Assembly (NCBI GenBank): GCA_030247555.1
Contig: JAOTSD010000012.1
Location: 1-64,000, forward strand
Direction of reading: 5' to 3'
Source: Siculibacillus sp.
Lineage (GTDB): Bacteria; Pseudomonadota; Alphaproteobacteria; Rhizobiales; Ancalomicrobiaceae
Length of the DNA stretch: 64,000 nt
The position numbers and the translations under genes are program-made. Below the pieces are notes generated by a model. It was not told the origin of the DNA, searched no databases, and saw nothing but the letters and a program-made list of their open reading frames with translations. Below, piece by piece: positions 8,596 through 18,082 of the stretch. Within the stretch, counting starts at the first letter, position 1. The number at the start of each line of letters is the position of its first letter.

Positions 8596-9269
8596 GAGGC
8601 CGCCCGAAGAAGACGCCGACCGGCGTGCCACCGCCGGCGACCGGCCCCGACGACGCGTTGGAACGCGCCCTCGGCTTCCCCGTGACGCGCATCGCCGGGG
8701 TCGACGAGGTCGGTCGCGGTCCGATCGCCGGCCCGGTGGTCGCCGCCGCGGTGGTGCTCGATCCGGCGTACGTGCCGGCCGGGTTGAACGATTCGAAGAA
8801 GCTGACGGCGAAGGTGCGCGAGCGGCTCTTCGGCGAGATCTGCGCCCACCATGCGGTGGCCTTCGCCCTCGGCTCGGTCGGCCTCATCGACGCCACCGAC
8901 ATCCGCGCCGCCACCCTCGACGCCATGCGCCGCGCCGTGAACGGACTCGCCCTGCCGCCCGACCACGTCCTCGTCGACGGTGTCGACGTCCCCGACGGTC
9001 TTCCTTGCCGGGGCACGGCGGTCAAGGGCGGCGACGGGCGATCGGTCTCGATCGCCGCTGCGTCGATCGTCGCCAAGGTGCTGCGCGACCGGTTGATGGA
9101 TCTGGCGGCGAAGGAGCACCCCGGCTACGGCTTCGAGGCGCACAAGGGCTACGGGGTCGAGAAACACATGACGGCGCTCGATCGCCTCGGCCCGTCGCCG
9201 CTGCACCGCACGAGCTTCGCCCCCGTCGCCCGTGCCCTCGCGGCGGCGAACGGACGGCGAGGCGAGTGA
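8592..9269 (+). CDS. rnhB: Ribonuclease HII
   Basis: RNase HII cleaves the RNA strand of RNA/DNA hybrids and initiates removal of misincorporated ribonucleotides. The 225-residue protein has the family core: [15 protein letters not shown] (Asp-Glu catalytic pair) near residue 36, the NDSKKLT motif, VDGVDVP with the third acidic residue, and [17 protein letters not shown] followed by [13 protein letters not shown]. The first ~30 residues are a basic extension. It begins by ATGA overlap with the VOC gene and completes a probable three-gene operon that starts with the SOS-box radical SAM gene. Confidence 0.95.
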   Translation: MRGRPKKTPTGVPPPATGPDDALERALGFPVTRIAGVDEVGRGPIAGPVVAAAVVLDPAYVPAGLNDSKKLTAKVRERLFGEICAHHAVAFALGSVGLIDATDIRAATLDAMRRAVNGLALPPDHVLVDGVDVPDGLPCRGTAVKGGDGRSVSIAAASIVAKVLRDRLMDLAAKEHPGYGFEAHKGYGVEKHMTALDRLGPSPLHRTSFAPVARALAAANGRRGE

Positions 9270-9296
9270 GGGCGCGCGCGACTTCCGCAGCGGCGT

Positions 9297-9950
9297 TCAC
9301 CCGCCGGAGACCGCTTCCGCCACCGCCTGTTCGGCGATCGTGTCGAGCACGGCGACGGCCGGTTTCGGCGTGTCGTTCGCCGCGGTGGCCGGGGCGGCGC
9401 CGCAGGCCTCGGCGAGGCCGAGGAAGCCGGCGGCTTCCAGAATGGCGAGCGCTTCACGCCGGGCTCTGCGGTTCGGCAGCGGATCGGGCAATGCGGGGGT
9501 CACGGCGAGCGCCGCCACTTCGGCCGCCGGCAGCTCCGCCTGCATGCCACCGGCGACGATCAGAGCGCGATACCAGTCCCACGGCGCCAAGGGTGGCGTT
9601 TCTTCGCGGGCGAGATAGACCGAGACGTCGGCCACCACGACGCCGTCGACGGTGGTGACGGTGAAGTCGTCGTGGCGTCGATAGACCGGCGGATCGCGAT
9701 CCGCCCCTTCCGCCTTGTCGAGCGTATCGCGCTCTCCGACCGGGATCTCGTAGAGCCGTCCATGGACGACGTCGTCGCCGCCACCGTGGATCAGCGTCGC
9801 CTTGCCCGAGCCGTCGAAGGACTTGGACTGGAAGGCGAGCCGCCAACCGGAGACGTAGGCGAGCCCGACCGGCTTCGCGCCCGGGCAGCGGACCGCCAGA
9901 CGTTCGGCGAGCAGGTTGGAGCCGTAGGCGAAGTAAAGAAAACGCGGCAT
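9297..9950 (-). CDS. Gamma-glutamylcyclotransferase-like protein
   Basis: A 217-residue GGCT/AIG2-fold protein. The hallmark YFAYGSNLLAERL sits at the N-terminus (substrate-binding YGSN loop), with VHGRLYEIP in the middle. The catalytic glutamate expected in true gamma-glutamylcyclotransferases may be the one in TLDKAEGADRD, consistent with the family. The ~80 C-terminal residues are alanine-rich and variable. The ATG at 9950 has GAGGTG just upstream. It is convergent with rnhB. The role may be in glutathione or gamma-glutamyl peptide turnover; the precise substrate is unknown. Confidence 0.82.
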   Translation of the reverse strand: MPRFLYFAYGSNLLAERLAVRCPGAKPVGLAYVSGWRLAFQSKSFDGSGKATLIHGGGDDVVHGRLYEIPVGERDTLDKAEGADRDPPVYRRHDDFTVTTVDGVVVADVSVYLAREETPPLAPWDWYRALIVAGGMQAELPAAEVAALAVTPALPDPLPNRRARREALAILEAAGFLGLAEACGAAPATAANDTPKPAVAVLDTIAEQAVAEAVSGG

Positions 9951-10088
9951 GGTCACCTCGGATCGGCCGTCACCCGATCCCACCTACGTGAAAATCCGGG
10001 CGAGAAGGCGGCGATGAGGTGGCGAGGCGAGGTTCGGTGTACTTCGGGGGGAGGGAAGGCTCCGTCCGATGCGCGACGCCCGAAGCGA

Positions 10089-10122
10089 CGGAGCCCGCAC
10101 CTCGCGAGAGGTGCGGGCTCCG
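10089..10122 (-). terminator. Hairpin terminator of the F0 ATP synthase operon
   Basis: A perfect 15-bp inverted repeat (10089-10103 with 10108-10122) and a GCGA loop, about 70 bp beyond the atpF stop codon. There is no T-tract, as is common in G+C-rich alphaproteobacteria, so its efficiency is inferred. Confidence 0.7.
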
Positions 10123-10194
10123 GGGGCGGTTGCCGATGGCGCCGGATCCGAACGCCCGCGAAACCCGGCGATGGCCGGCCTTCGCGGTCGCGCG

Positions 10195-10686
10195 TCAGTT
10201 GAGTTTGCCGGCGACTTCGGCGATTCCCTTGGCGACGAATGCCTCGCCGGCCTTGCCCGTCATCTTGGCGGCGAGCAGCTTCTCCGCGGCGGCGACGGCC
10301 ACGTCCGCGGCGCGAGCCCGCACCTCGGCGACGGCCTGAGCCTCAGCCTGGGCGATCTTGGCCTCGGCCGACTTGGTGCGGCGGACGATCAACTCGTCGA
10401 GCGCCTTGTTGGCCTCGGCCGTGGCGATGTCGGCGAGCTGTTTGGCCTCGGCGACGATCGACTGGGCTTCGAGCTCGGCGTCGGTGGCCTTCTGCTTGTA
10501 GGCGGCGAGCAGGTTCGCCGCTTCCTCGCGCAGGCGCTTGGCCTCGGAGAGCTCGGCCTCGATCTCGGCGACCTTGCCGTCGAGGGCGGAGCCGATCTTG
10601 CCCGGCACCTTCAGATAGATGAGCACGCCGAAGAAGATCAGCAGGGCGACGAAGGCCCACAGAGAGGCGAGAGAGGTTGCGTCCAT
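10195..10686 (-). CDS. atpF: F0F1 ATP synthase subunit b
   Basis: A 163-residue peripheral-stalk subunit of ATP synthase. One N-terminal membrane helix (residues ~5-25, SLWAFVALLIFFGVLIYL) is followed by a long alanine/glutamate-rich amphipathic helix that forms the stator coiled coil with subunit b'. It is the last gene of the F0 cluster, 10 bp after the b' gene. The F1 genes (atpHAGDC) are not here, which is usual for alphaproteobacteria, where F0 and F1 are separate loci. Confidence 0.93.
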   Translation of the reverse strand: MDATSLASLWAFVALLIFFGVLIYLKVPGKIGSALDGKVAEIEAELSEAKRLREEAANLLAAYKQKATDAELEAQSIVAEAKQLADIATAEANKALDELIVRRTKSAEAKIAQAEAQAVAEVRARAADVAVAAAEKLLAAKMTGKAGEAFVAKGIAEVAGKLN

Positions 10687-10696
10687 CGGTCTCTCC

Positions 10697-11245
10697 TCAC
10701 TTGGCCGTGACGGCGGCGACCGCCGCGGCGACCTCGTCGCGACCGACGCTCTCGCCGGCCAGCGTCGAAACCAGGGTCTCGGCGGTCTCGATCGCGATGC
10801 CGTCGACTTCGGCGAGCGCCTTGGCCTTGATGCCGGCGATCGCGGTCTCGGCCGCGGCGATCTTGGTGGAGAGCGAACTCTCCGCCTCGTGGCGCTTGGC
10901 GTCGAGCGCGGCGTTGAGCACCGAACGGGTCTCCGAGGCGATCGCCTGGGCCTTCTTGCGCGCCTCCGCCAGCGACTTCTCGTAGGCCGCTCCGGCGGCT
11001 TCCGAATCGGCCTTGAGACGGTTCGCCTCTTCGAGATCCTTGGCGATCTTGTCGTGGCGCGCCTCGAGGATGCCGCCGATACGCGGCAGCACGACCTTCG
11101 ACATCAGCACGTAGAAGAGGCCGAAGGTGATCGCGAGCCAGAGGATCTGCGACGCGAAGGTCGAGCTGTCGAACGGGGGGAACGCCCCGCCGTGCTCCGC
11201 ACCCCCGTGATGCACCTCGGCCGTGGTGTTGACGTTGCTTGCCAT
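10697..11245 (-). CDS. atpF2: F0F1 ATP synthase subunit b'
   Basis: The second b-type stator subunit (b'), 182 residues. It has a non-conserved histidine-rich N-terminal segment (~1-30), a membrane helix (SQILWLAITFGLFYVLMSKV), then the charged coiled-coil region with RIGGILEARHDKIAKDLEEA. Having both b and b' is characteristic of alphaproteobacteria and phototrophs. The ATG at 11245 was chosen because it gives the usual b' length; an in-frame start 16 codons upstream is possible. The gene lies between atpE and atpF. Confidence 0.93.
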   Translation of the reverse strand: MASNVNTTAEVHHGGAEHGGAFPPFDSSTFASQILWLAITFGLFYVLMSKVVLPRIGGILEARHDKIAKDLEEANRLKADSEAAGAAYEKSLAEARKKAQAIASETRSVLNAALDAKRHEAESSLSTKIAAAETAIAGIKAKALAEVDGIAIETAETLVSTLAGESVGRDEVAAAVAAVTAK

Positions 11246-11358
11246 CTCGACCGTCCCGGATGATCCGATCCCGAGGCGTGCCCCGGGATCCACGGATGAT
11301 CACCGGCCGCCCGCGCGGGACGGCCGGAGATTCGTGATGTCTTCCTCCGCCCGAAGGA

Positions 11359-11583
11359 TCAGGCGAAGAGCAGGATCAGCGCGACGAGCAGCGAGAAGAT
11401 GCCGAGCGCTTCGGTCACGGCGAAGCCGAAGATCAGGCGGCCGAACTGGCCGTCGGCGGCCGCCGGGTTGCGCAGCGCGCCGGCGAGGTAGTTGCCGAAG
11501 ATGGTGCCGAGGCCGATGCCCGCACCGGCCATGCCGAGGGTGGCGATACCGGCGCCGAGGTACTTCGCAGCTTGCGGATCCAT
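11359..11583 (-). CDS. atpE: F0F1 ATP synthase subunit c
   Basis: The 74-residue c-ring proteolipid is two membrane helices joined by the polar loop RNPAAADGQ. The proton-carrying carboxylate is Glu58 in [10 protein letters not shown]. Helix 1 carries the glycine-rich [17 protein letters not shown] packing motif. There is no sodium-binding signature, so it should be proton-coupled. A GGAG site precedes the ATG. The ~110-bp spacers on each side of this gene may allow its extra expression relative to neighbours, as is known for c subunits. Confidence 0.96.
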   Translation of the reverse strand: MDPQAAKYLGAGIATLGMAGAGIGLGTIFGNYLAGALRNPAAADGQFGRLIFGFAVTEALGIFSLLVALILLFA

Positions 11584-11643
11584 GAGAGTGCTCCTTCGGT
11601 GGGATAGAGTTGAACTTACCGATTTCCTCGGCGATCCCCGGGC

Positions 11644-12402
11644 TCAGTGGCCCGGATGGATCGCGTCGTTCAGGTACATGCAGGTCAGCACGGTGAAGAC
11701 GTAGGCCTGCAGGAAGGCGACCAGGAACTCGAGCGCGGTCAGCGCCACGGCCATGGCCAGCGGCAGAACCGCACCCGCCATGCCGGCGACGCCGGCGGCC
11801 GAGAGCGTCACCACGAAGCCGGCGAAGACCTTCAGCGTGATGTGGCCGGCCAGCATGTTGGCGAAGAGACGGACGGAGAGGCTGATCGGCCGGGAGAGGA
11901 ACGAGATCACCTCGATCATGGTGACCAGCGGCACCAGCGCCGCCGGCACGCCCGACGGCACGAACAGGCCGAAGAAGTGGAAGCCGTGCTTCCAGATGCC
12001 GTAGATCACCACCGTCGAGATCACCAGCATCGCCAGGCAGAAGGTGACGATGATGTGCGACGTGATGGTGAAGAAGTAGGGGATCATGCCGAGCAGGTTG
12101 GCCACCAGCACGAACATGAAGAGCGAGAACACCATCGGGAAGAACTTCATGCCGGCTTTGCCGGCGGCATCCCGGAGCGTGTTCGCCACGAAGGAGTAGG
12201 ACATCTCGGCGACCAGCTGCCAGCGGTTCGGCACCATCGACCGGCCGGAGGTGGCCAGGATGAGGAAGGCCGTCGCCGCGATCACCGTCATCGCCATGAA
12301 CAGCGACGAATTGGTGAAGGAGACGTCGTAGTGCCCGACGTTGATCGGCAGGATCTTGGTGATGTGAAACTGATGGATCGGATCGACCTTGTCGGCTGCC
12401 AC
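11644..12402 (-). CDS. atpB: F0F1 ATP synthase subunit a
   Basis: The 252-residue integral membrane stator subunit forms the proton half-channels. Five to six hydrophobic helices are visible. The essential arginine is in [18 protein letters not shown], and the C-terminal helix [18 protein letters not shown] is typical. The start codon is GTG ([17 protein letters not shown]), with GGGGAC upstream; no in-frame ATG would preserve the N-terminus. It is second in the operon after atpI. Confidence 0.95.
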   Translation of the reverse strand: MAADKVDPIHQFHITKILPINVGHYDVSFTNSSLFMAMTVIAATAFLILATSGRSMVPNRWQLVAEMSYSFVANTLRDAAGKAGMKFFPMVFSLFMFVLVANLLGMIPYFFTITSHIIVTFCLAMLVISTVVIYGIWKHGFHFFGLFVPSGVPAALVPLVTMIEVISFLSRPISLSVRLFANMLAGHITLKVFAGFVVTLSAAGVAGMAGAVLPLAMAVALTALEFLVAFLQAYVFTVLTCMYLNDAIHPGH

Positions 12403-12528
12403 CTGTCAGTCCCCGTCTGTCTGTGGCCGCCGACCCATCGGTCAACCGCCGCCCGCGCCCCCGGATCGGGCCGCCCCCTTCGGATCCGCGCCCCGAGGGT
12501 CGGACCCGTTCGAATTCCGCCGCTCCCG

Positions 12529-12942
12529 TCAGGGAGCCGGCCGATCGCCATCGCGATCCGGCCGCCGCGTTTCCTTCGGCTCGGCCTCGCGCAGTCGCGC
12601 GCCGGCATCCGCCACCACCCCCTCGGAGCGCAGGACGTTGAGCACGCCCGCCGCGAAGCCGAGGAGGAGAAATACGATCAGCGCCCAGGGAGACGTCCCC
12701 GCCGCCTTGTCGATCCCCCACCCGATGCCGGCGCCGACGATCACGCCGGCGACGAATTCGGAGGCGACCTTCGTCGCCTGTGCGAAGCCGGAGGATCTGC
12801 CCTTCCGGTTCTCCGCTTCTTCCGCCGCCCGCCGCGTCTCCAGGCTCTCGCCGAGACGCTCGAGCCGCCGAGCCAGCTCTTCTTCGTCGTCCTTCGACGA
12901 CCCGGGCCCTCCGGGGCTCGCATCGGTCGGTCGTTCGACCAT
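12529..12942 (-). CDS. atpI: ATP synthase protein I (AtpI/AtpZ-like assembly factor)
   Basis: The 137-residue small membrane protein encoded first in the ATP synthase operon is thought to aid c-ring assembly. The N-terminal ~55 residues are charged. Two hydrophobic segments follow, typical of AtpI: SEFVAGVIVGAGIGWGIDKA and SPWALIVFLLLGFAAGVLNV. The ATG at 12942 (VERPTDASPG) was chosen because a promoter lies 75-105 bp upstream and the frame has no family similarity before it. Its stop is about 125 bp before atpB. Confidence 0.85.
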   Translation of the reverse strand: MVERPTDASPGGPGSSKDDEEELARRLERLGESLETRRAAEEAENRKGRSSGFAQATKVASEFVAGVIVGAGIGWGIDKAAGTSPWALIVFLLLGFAAGVLNVLRSEGVVADAGARLREAEPKETRRPDRDGDRPAP

Positions 12943-13017
12943 GTCCGGCACCCCTGTATTCCGCGCCCAAGCTTCGATACGCGGGAGTGTCACCACTCCC
13001 ACCCCGAAGTCGGGCGC

Positions 13018-13046
13018 ACCATAGTGGCGCGCGGAAAGCGTGTCAA
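13018..13046 (-). promoter_or_regulatory. Sigma-70-type promoter of the atpI-atpB-atpE-b'-b operon
   Basis: On the minus strand TTGACA (13046-13041), a 17-bp spacer, and TATGGT (13023-13018). The -35 is a consensus match with optimal spacing, about 75 bp ahead of the atpI start. The flanking 13050-13095 stretch is unusually AT-rich for this window. Confidence 0.65.
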
Positions 13047-13181
13047 GGACACCAGACTTAAGTTCAAGTAGCTGATAAAAAAGGGAAAAATACGAGTGTG
13101 TCGACGAGGTTGCGCCGCTTCGCCACAGCCTTTCGGAGGGGGGGCGGCTCGGCGACGGCCGTCGCGGCCGTTCTCGCGCGC

Positions 13182-16100
13182 TCAAGCGCTCACGAGGATG
13201 CGTTCGGCGCGCTCGAGATCGACCGAGACGAGTTGCGAGATGCCGCGCTCCGACATGGTGACGCCGAACAGCCGATTCATCCGCGCCATGGTGATCGGAT
13301 TGTGGGTGATGACGACGAAGCGCGTGTCGGTGACGCCCGCCATGCGGTCGAGAAGGTCGCAGTATCGCTCGACATTGGCGTCGTCGAGCGGTGCGTCGAC
13401 TTCGTCGAGAACGCAGATCGGCGCCGGGTTGGTGAGGAACACCGCGAAGATCAGGGCGAGGGCCGTCAGCGCCTGCTCGCCACCGGAGAGCAGCGTCATC
13501 GTCGTCGGCTTCTTGCCCGGGGGCCGCGCGACGATCTCCAGCCCCGCCTCCAGCGGGTCCTCCGATTCGATCAGTTGAAGCTCGGCCTCGCCGCCGCCGA
13601 AGAGATGGGTGAAGAGTGAGCGGAAGTGGCCGTCGACCGTGTCGAAGGCGGCCATCAACCGGTCGCGCGCCTCGCGGTTGAGATTGGTGATGCCGGTACG
13701 CAGCCGCTTGATCGCCTCGACCAGTTCGTCGCGTTCGGCCCCGAGCACGTCGCGTCGCTCCTCGACTTCGCACGCCTCCTCGTCGGCCCTGAGATTGACG
13801 GCGCCGAGCCGTTCGCGCTCGAGCTTCAGCCGCTCGAGCCGGCGCTCCACCGCGATCTCCTCGGGCAGCGGCGCGTCCATGTCGAGGCCGGCGAGCGCCG
13901 CCAGTCCGATCGGCTGCACCTCGAAGGTCTCGGCGATCCCCGCCTCGATCTCCATCCGCCGCGCCCGCGCCGCGGCGTGACGTTCTTCCGCACGCCCCTT
14001 GGCCTCGCGCGCCGCCGACAGCGCTTCGAGCGCGGTGCGTGCCGCCCGGTCCGCCTCGCCCCGGGTGCGTTCGCCGATCGCCAGCGCTTCCGCCGCGGTG
14101 GCGCGCTCGGCCTCCGCCGTGCCGATCCGGTCGAGCAGGCGGCGGCGCGTCTCCTCGATGTCGGCCGGCCGCTCGGTCAGCGCCTCGCGTTCGTTCTCCG
14201 CTTCGGCCCGCCGTTCGGCGAGGACGGTGATCTGCGAGGCCGCCGCCGCGGCGCGTGCCGCCCAACCGGCGCGCTCCCGGCCGATCGCCTCGAGCCGCCG
14301 CGTCCGCATCTCCATCTCGCGGGCGAGCCCCTGGCGCGCCGCCCGCAACTCGGCGACGACGGCGCGGTCGCGCGCCACGATGCCCTGGGCCGTCAGGATC
14401 TCCCCGTCGAGCCGCGTCGTGTCGGGCAGCGCCGCCTCGGCGTCGACCGCCTCGCGTCCGCGCGCCTCCGCCTCGGCGATCTCGCCGCCGAGGCGGGCGA
14501 GGGTGGCGTCGAGGGCGGCCAGCCGCGTCCGGGCGATCTCCGCCTCGCGCTCCAGCCGCGCCAGCCGATCGCGCGCTTCGGTCTCGGCGCGTTGCGCCCG
14601 GCGTAGTGCCTCGCGGGTGGTGCGCTCGGCCTCCTCGGCCCCGAAGAGGTCGCGTTGCGCCCCCTCGAGCCGCCGCCGACGCTCGCCGACGTCGCGGCGC
14701 GCCTCCTCGATCTGGGTCTCCACCTCGGCGAGCCGGTTGCGGCTGGCGAGCCGTCGGGCCGCCGCCGTCGGCGCCTCGGCCGCCGCCGTCAGGCCGTCCC
14801 AGCGCCAGAGGTCTCCCTCGCGCGACACCAGCCTCTGGCCGGGCGCCAGAGCCTTCTGCAGGCGCGCGCCCTCGGACCGCTCGACGACGCCGATCTGGGC
14901 GAGCCGCCGCGCGATCACCGCCGGTCCGTCGACGTGCCGCCACATCGGCGTGGCGCTGGCCGGCAGCGCCGGATCGCCGGCCGCATCGCCCGAATCGCCC
15001 CAACGCACCGGAGCGGCGGCGTCGGTCGAGACTTCGAGATCGTCGCCGAGCGCGGCGGCGAGAGCTGATTCGTAGCCGGCGTCGACCCGCACCCGATCGA
15101 TGATCGGCGGCCACAGCGACCCGGCGGCGACATCGAGGATCTTGGCCAGCGTCTTGGCCTCCGCCTCGAGCCGCGAAAGGTCGCGCTCCCGTTCGGCGAG
15201 TGCCCCGCGGCCGCTCTCGAAGTCGCCGCGCGCCGCGCGCACCCGCTCCTCCGCCTCGCCGATCGCCGCTTCCGCCTCGGCACCACTCGCCGCCGCGTCC
15301 TCGACCGCCAGCCGTGCCGCCTCCAGCGCGTCGTCGTCGCCGAGGCCCTCGGCGAAGCCGTGGCGCTCGCCCTCTGCCGTGTCGCGCTCGCGCATCAGCC
15401 GGCCCAGTCTTTCGGCCGCCTCCGCCTTCGCCCGTTCGAGGGCGCGCCGCCGCGCCTGGGCGTCGGCCGTTCGCGCCTGGATCTCGGCGAGCACCGCCTC
15501 CGCCTCGCCGGCCTTCGCCTCGGCCTCGGCGAGCCGGTCCTCGGCCTCGGCGACCGATGCGGCGACGTCCTCGTTCTCGCCGGCGAGGCCGGCCTCCTCC
15601 TCCGCGAGCCGCTCGAGCGCCGCCGCCATGTCGGCACCGAGCCGGTCTTCGCGGGCGCGGTCCTCGTCGATCTGGCGGATGCGTCGCTCGAGCTCGCCGA
15701 GCCGATCGCGCACCCGCCGTTCTTCCGCGTCGAGTTCGGCGGCGGCGAGCCGCAGTCTCTGCAGTGCCGCCGCGGCGCTCGCCTCGGCCTCGCGCAGGCG
15801 CGGCAGGTCGTGGGCGGCGACGGCCTGATCGCGTGCCGTCCGTGCCTGGACCTCGGCGGTCTCGCCGACGGCGCGGTCGGCGGCGCCGAGATCGCGTTCC
15901 GCCTCGGCCACCCGTTCGCGCGCTTCGACGAGGCGCAGCAGCGCGATGGTCGCCTCGCCCTGGCGGATCTCGGCGGAGAGGTTGCGATAGCGCGCCGCCT
16001 GCCGGGCCTGTCGCTTCAGACTCTCCAGCCGCGTCTCGTATTCCGTGAGCACGTCCTCGACCCGCTCGAGGTTCTGCGAGGCGGCCTTCAGCCGGATCTC

Positions 16101-16640
16101 GGCCTCGTTGCGGCGGGAATGCAGACCGGAGATGCCGGCGGCCTCCTCGAGGATGGCGCGCCGCGCCGTCGGCTTCGCCGAGATCAACTCCCCGATCCGC
16201 CCCTGGCCGACCATGGCGGGTGAGCGCGATCCGGTCGAAGCGTCGGCGAAGAGGAGTTGGACGTCGCGGGCGCGCACGTCGCGGCCGTTGATCCGATAGT
16301 TCGAGCCGGACTCGCGTTCGATGCGCCGGGTCACCTCGATCTGATCGGCGTCGGCGTGCGGAGCCGTCGCCCGCCGCTCGTGATTGTCGAGGAAGAGCGT
16401 GACTTCGGCGGAATTGCGCGCCGCCCGCCGCGTGCTTCCGGAGAAGATCACGTCGTCCATGCCGGAGGCGCGCATGTTCTTGTAGGAGTTCTCGCCCATG
16501 ACCCAGCGCAGGGCCTCGACGAGATTGGACTTGCCGCAGCCGTTGGGACCGACGACGCCGGTCAACCCCGGCTCGATCATGAATTCGGTCGGGTCGACGA
16601 AGGTCTTGAAGCCGAGCAGTCTGAGCCGGGTGAACCTCAC
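13182..16640 (-). CDS. smc: Chromosome segregation protein SMC
   Basis: The 1152-residue SMC ATPase forms with ScpA/ScpB the condensin complex that organises and segregates the chromosome. Walker A GPNGCGKSN is at residues 31-39. Two long alanine/glutamate-rich coiled-coil arms surround the hinge domain (residues ~510-640, beginning near LWPPIIDRVRVD). The ABC signature LLSGGEQALTALAL and Walker B ICVLDEVDAPLDD lie in the C-terminal head. The start is GTG, with a GAGGG site. It lies 52 bp downstream of the DsbA-like gene on the same strand, an arrangement I recall as common in the order. Confidence 0.97.
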   Translation of the reverse strand: MRFTRLRLLGFKTFVDPTEFMIEPGLTGVVGPNGCGKSNLVEALRWVMGENSYKNMRASGMDDVIFSGSTRRAARNSAEVTLFLDNHERRATAPHADADQIEVTRRIERESGSNYRINGRDVRARDVQLLFADASTGSRSPAMVGQGRIGELISAKPTARRAILEEAAGISGLHSRRNEAEIRLKAASQNLERVEDVLTEYETRLESLKRQARQAARYRNLSAEIRQGEATIALLRLVEARERVAEAERDLGAADRAVGETAEVQARTARDQAVAAHDLPRLREAEASAAAALQRLRLAAAELDAEERRVRDRLGELERRIRQIDEDRAREDRLGADMAAALERLAEEEAGLAGENEDVAASVAEAEDRLAEAEAKAGEAEAVLAEIQARTADAQARRRALERAKAEAAERLGRLMRERDTAEGERHGFAEGLGDDDALEAARLAVEDAAASGAEAEAAIGEAEERVRAARGDFESGRGALAERERDLSRLEAEAKTLAKILDVAAGSLWPPIIDRVRVDAGYESALAAALGDDLEVSTDAAAPVRWGDSGDAAGDPALPASATPMWRHVDGPAVIARRLAQIGVVERSEGARLQKALAPGQRLVSREGDLWRWDGLTAAAEAPTAAARRLASRNRLAEVETQIEEARRDVGERRRRLEGAQRDLFGAEEAERTTREALRRAQRAETEARDRLARLEREAEIARTRLAALDATLARLGGEIAEAEARGREAVDAEAALPDTTRLDGEILTAQGIVARDRAVVAELRAARQGLAREMEMRTRRLEAIGRERAGWAARAAAAASQITVLAERRAEAENEREALTERPADIEETRRRLLDRIGTAEAERATAAEALAIGERTRGEADRAARTALEALSAAREAKGRAEERHAAARARRMEIEAGIAETFEVQPIGLAALAGLDMDAPLPEEIAVERRLERLKLERERLGAVNLRADEEACEVEERRDVLGAERDELVEAIKRLRTGITNLNREARDRLMAAFDTVDGHFRSLFTHLFGGGEAELQLIESEDPLEAGLEIVARPPGKKPTTMTLLSGGEQALTALALIFAVFLTNPAPICVLDEVDAPLDDANVERYCDLLDRMAGVTDTRFVVITHNPITMARMNRLFGVTMSERGISQLVSVDLERAERILVSA

Positions 16641-16692
16641 CGTCGTCCCTCGCCGCCGTCGAGGATCGGGGCCCTGCGCCCCGCCTCCGGTG

Positions 16693-17337
16693 TCACTTCA
16701 GGAAGGGCGCCAGCGCCTTGTCGAGCTCTTCCTTGGTGGAGATGCCCTTCTGCGCCCGTCCGTTGACGAAGAAGGCCGGGGTGCCGTCGACGCGGAACTT
16801 CTCCGAGGCGATGCGTCGGATCTCGGTGAGATCGTCGAGCATCTTCTGATCGGTGAGGCAGGCCTTGAAGGACTCCTCACTGAATCCGACCTGCCGCGTG
16901 AGCTTGCGCAGCGCCGCCACCGGGTCGTTCGGCGTCACCCACACCGCCTGCTGATCGAAGAACAGCGACAGCATGTCGTAGTACTTCTCCTTCGGCGAGC
17001 ACCGCACCAGCATCGACGCCGCCGCCGCCAGCGGGTCGAGCGGGAACTCGCGATGGACGAACAGCACCTTGCCGGTGTCGACGTACTTCTCCTTGAGGTA
17101 GGGGAAGACGTTCTTGTGGAAATTGGCGCAGTGACCGCAGGTCATCGAGGAATATTCGACGACGGTGATCGGCGCGTCGGCCTTGCCGAGCGACATGTCC
17201 GGCAGCGGGCCGGGCTTCATCAGTTCCGCGACGTCGTGGACGCCCTGGGCCATGGCCGGACCGGCGGCGAGGGCGATCGACCCGCCGGCCAGGAGCGCGG
17301 CGGAACATTCCAGGAAGCGGCGGCGGGAAGGCGTCAC
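16693..17337 (-). CDS. DsbA-family thiol oxidoreductase, periplasmic
   Basis: A 214-residue thioredoxin-fold protein with a twin-arginine-like leader (SRRRFLECSAALLAGG...AMAQ, probable cleavage after residue ~31), so exported. The redox-active CGHC sits in EYSSMTCGHCANFHKNVFP, and the cis-proline loop is VDGTPAFFVNG. This is a thiol:disulfide interchange (DsbA/DsbG-like) protein, probably an oxidase or isomerase for periplasmic proteins. The start is GTG. It lies between DUF721 and smc; a DsbA-like gene in this position is common in Hyphomicrobiales, without a known functional link. Confidence 0.9.
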   Translation of the reverse strand: MTPSRRRFLECSAALLAGGSIALAAGPAMAQGVHDVAELMKPGPLPDMSLGKADAPITVVEYSSMTCGHCANFHKNVFPYLKEKYVDTGKVLFVHREFPLDPLAAAASMLVRCSPKEKYYDMLSLFFDQQAVWVTPNDPVAALRKLTRQVGFSEESFKACLTDQKMLDDLTEIRRIASEKFRVDGTPAFFVNGRAQKGISTKEELDKALAPFLK

Positions 17338-17526
17338 GGCGGGGATCCTCGAGGTGTCCGAAGGACGGAACGGGGCGAGTGCATCGGGCGCGGGCGGACA
17401 GACCGCAGACCGGCCCGCACGTCGGTTCGGCCAATCAATAGACCGATTGTGGCGAGACGTCGCCCCTCGCGCCCGCCTCGCGCGTTCGTTATCCGGGGAA
17501 AACCGGCGGATCGGGGCGCCGCGCGC

Positions 17527-18045
17527 CTATTTCTTCGACCCCAGCACCGCCCGGCCGAGGTCGACCAGCGCCCGCTTCAGCCCCTCGTCCTCGATCTCGG
17601 CGGTGATCTCGGCGACGTGCGCCTCCTGGGTCGGCGTCAGCGGACGCAACCGCGGGGGGCGGGCGACCTGCGGTCGGACGAGCGGCTTCTGGACGATGCG
17701 CAGACGGGCGACGGCGGGAAAGCCGAAGACGGCGTTGATCCGTTCGACCACCACCGGCGCTTCGTGCTGGAGGAGGAGCGCCCGCGACCCTTCGCAGCGC
17801 ACGGTCAGCGTCGCCGGTTCGAAGCCCTGCTCGCCGCCGTCCTCGAGACGCCGCGGCCAGGAGAGCCGCTCCGGCTGGGTGACCCGGGCGAAGACCGGTC
17901 CGACGATCTCGGCCCAGTTGCGGAAGAGGTCGGTCGAGGCGAAGCCGCGCCGTTTGATCGCCGGCTTCAACGCGTCGTCGACGAGATCCGCGACGGCCAC
18001 CGGGCCGCGCGGGCGCCGGCCCGACTTTTCCTCTCGCCCCGTCAT
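17527..18045 (-). CDS. DUF721 (DciA-like) protein
   Basis: A 172-residue protein with a DUF721/DciA domain in its N-terminal two-thirds: LVDDALKPAIKRRGF, NWAEIVGPVFARVTQPERL and a TLTVRCEGSRALLLQHE segment. DciA proteins are replicative-helicase loaders in bacteria lacking DnaC; whether this shorter, divergent alphaproteobacterial form does that job is not shown. The C-terminal 50 residues (RPLTPTQEAHVAEITAEIED) are an extension common to alphaproteobacterial members. It lies upstream of the DsbA-like gene and 37 bp downstream of the LysM-like gene. Confidence 0.85.
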   Translation of the reverse strand: MTGREEKSGRRPRGPVAVADLVDDALKPAIKRRGFASTDLFRNWAEIVGPVFARVTQPERLSWPRRLEDGGEQGFEPATLTVRCEGSRALLLQHEAPVVVERINAVFGFPAVARLRIVQKPLVRPQVARPPRLRPLTPTQEAHVAEITAEIEDEGLKRALVDLGRAVLGSKK

Positions 18046-18082
18046 TCTCGCGGCACCCTCGTTTCGACCCGTCCGCCGCCGG

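Noticed and set aside
14000..15900. Long open frames opposite smc
   Set aside because: Arg/Ala/Ser-rich products without motifs; they are shadows of the alanine/glutamate-rich SMC coiled coil.
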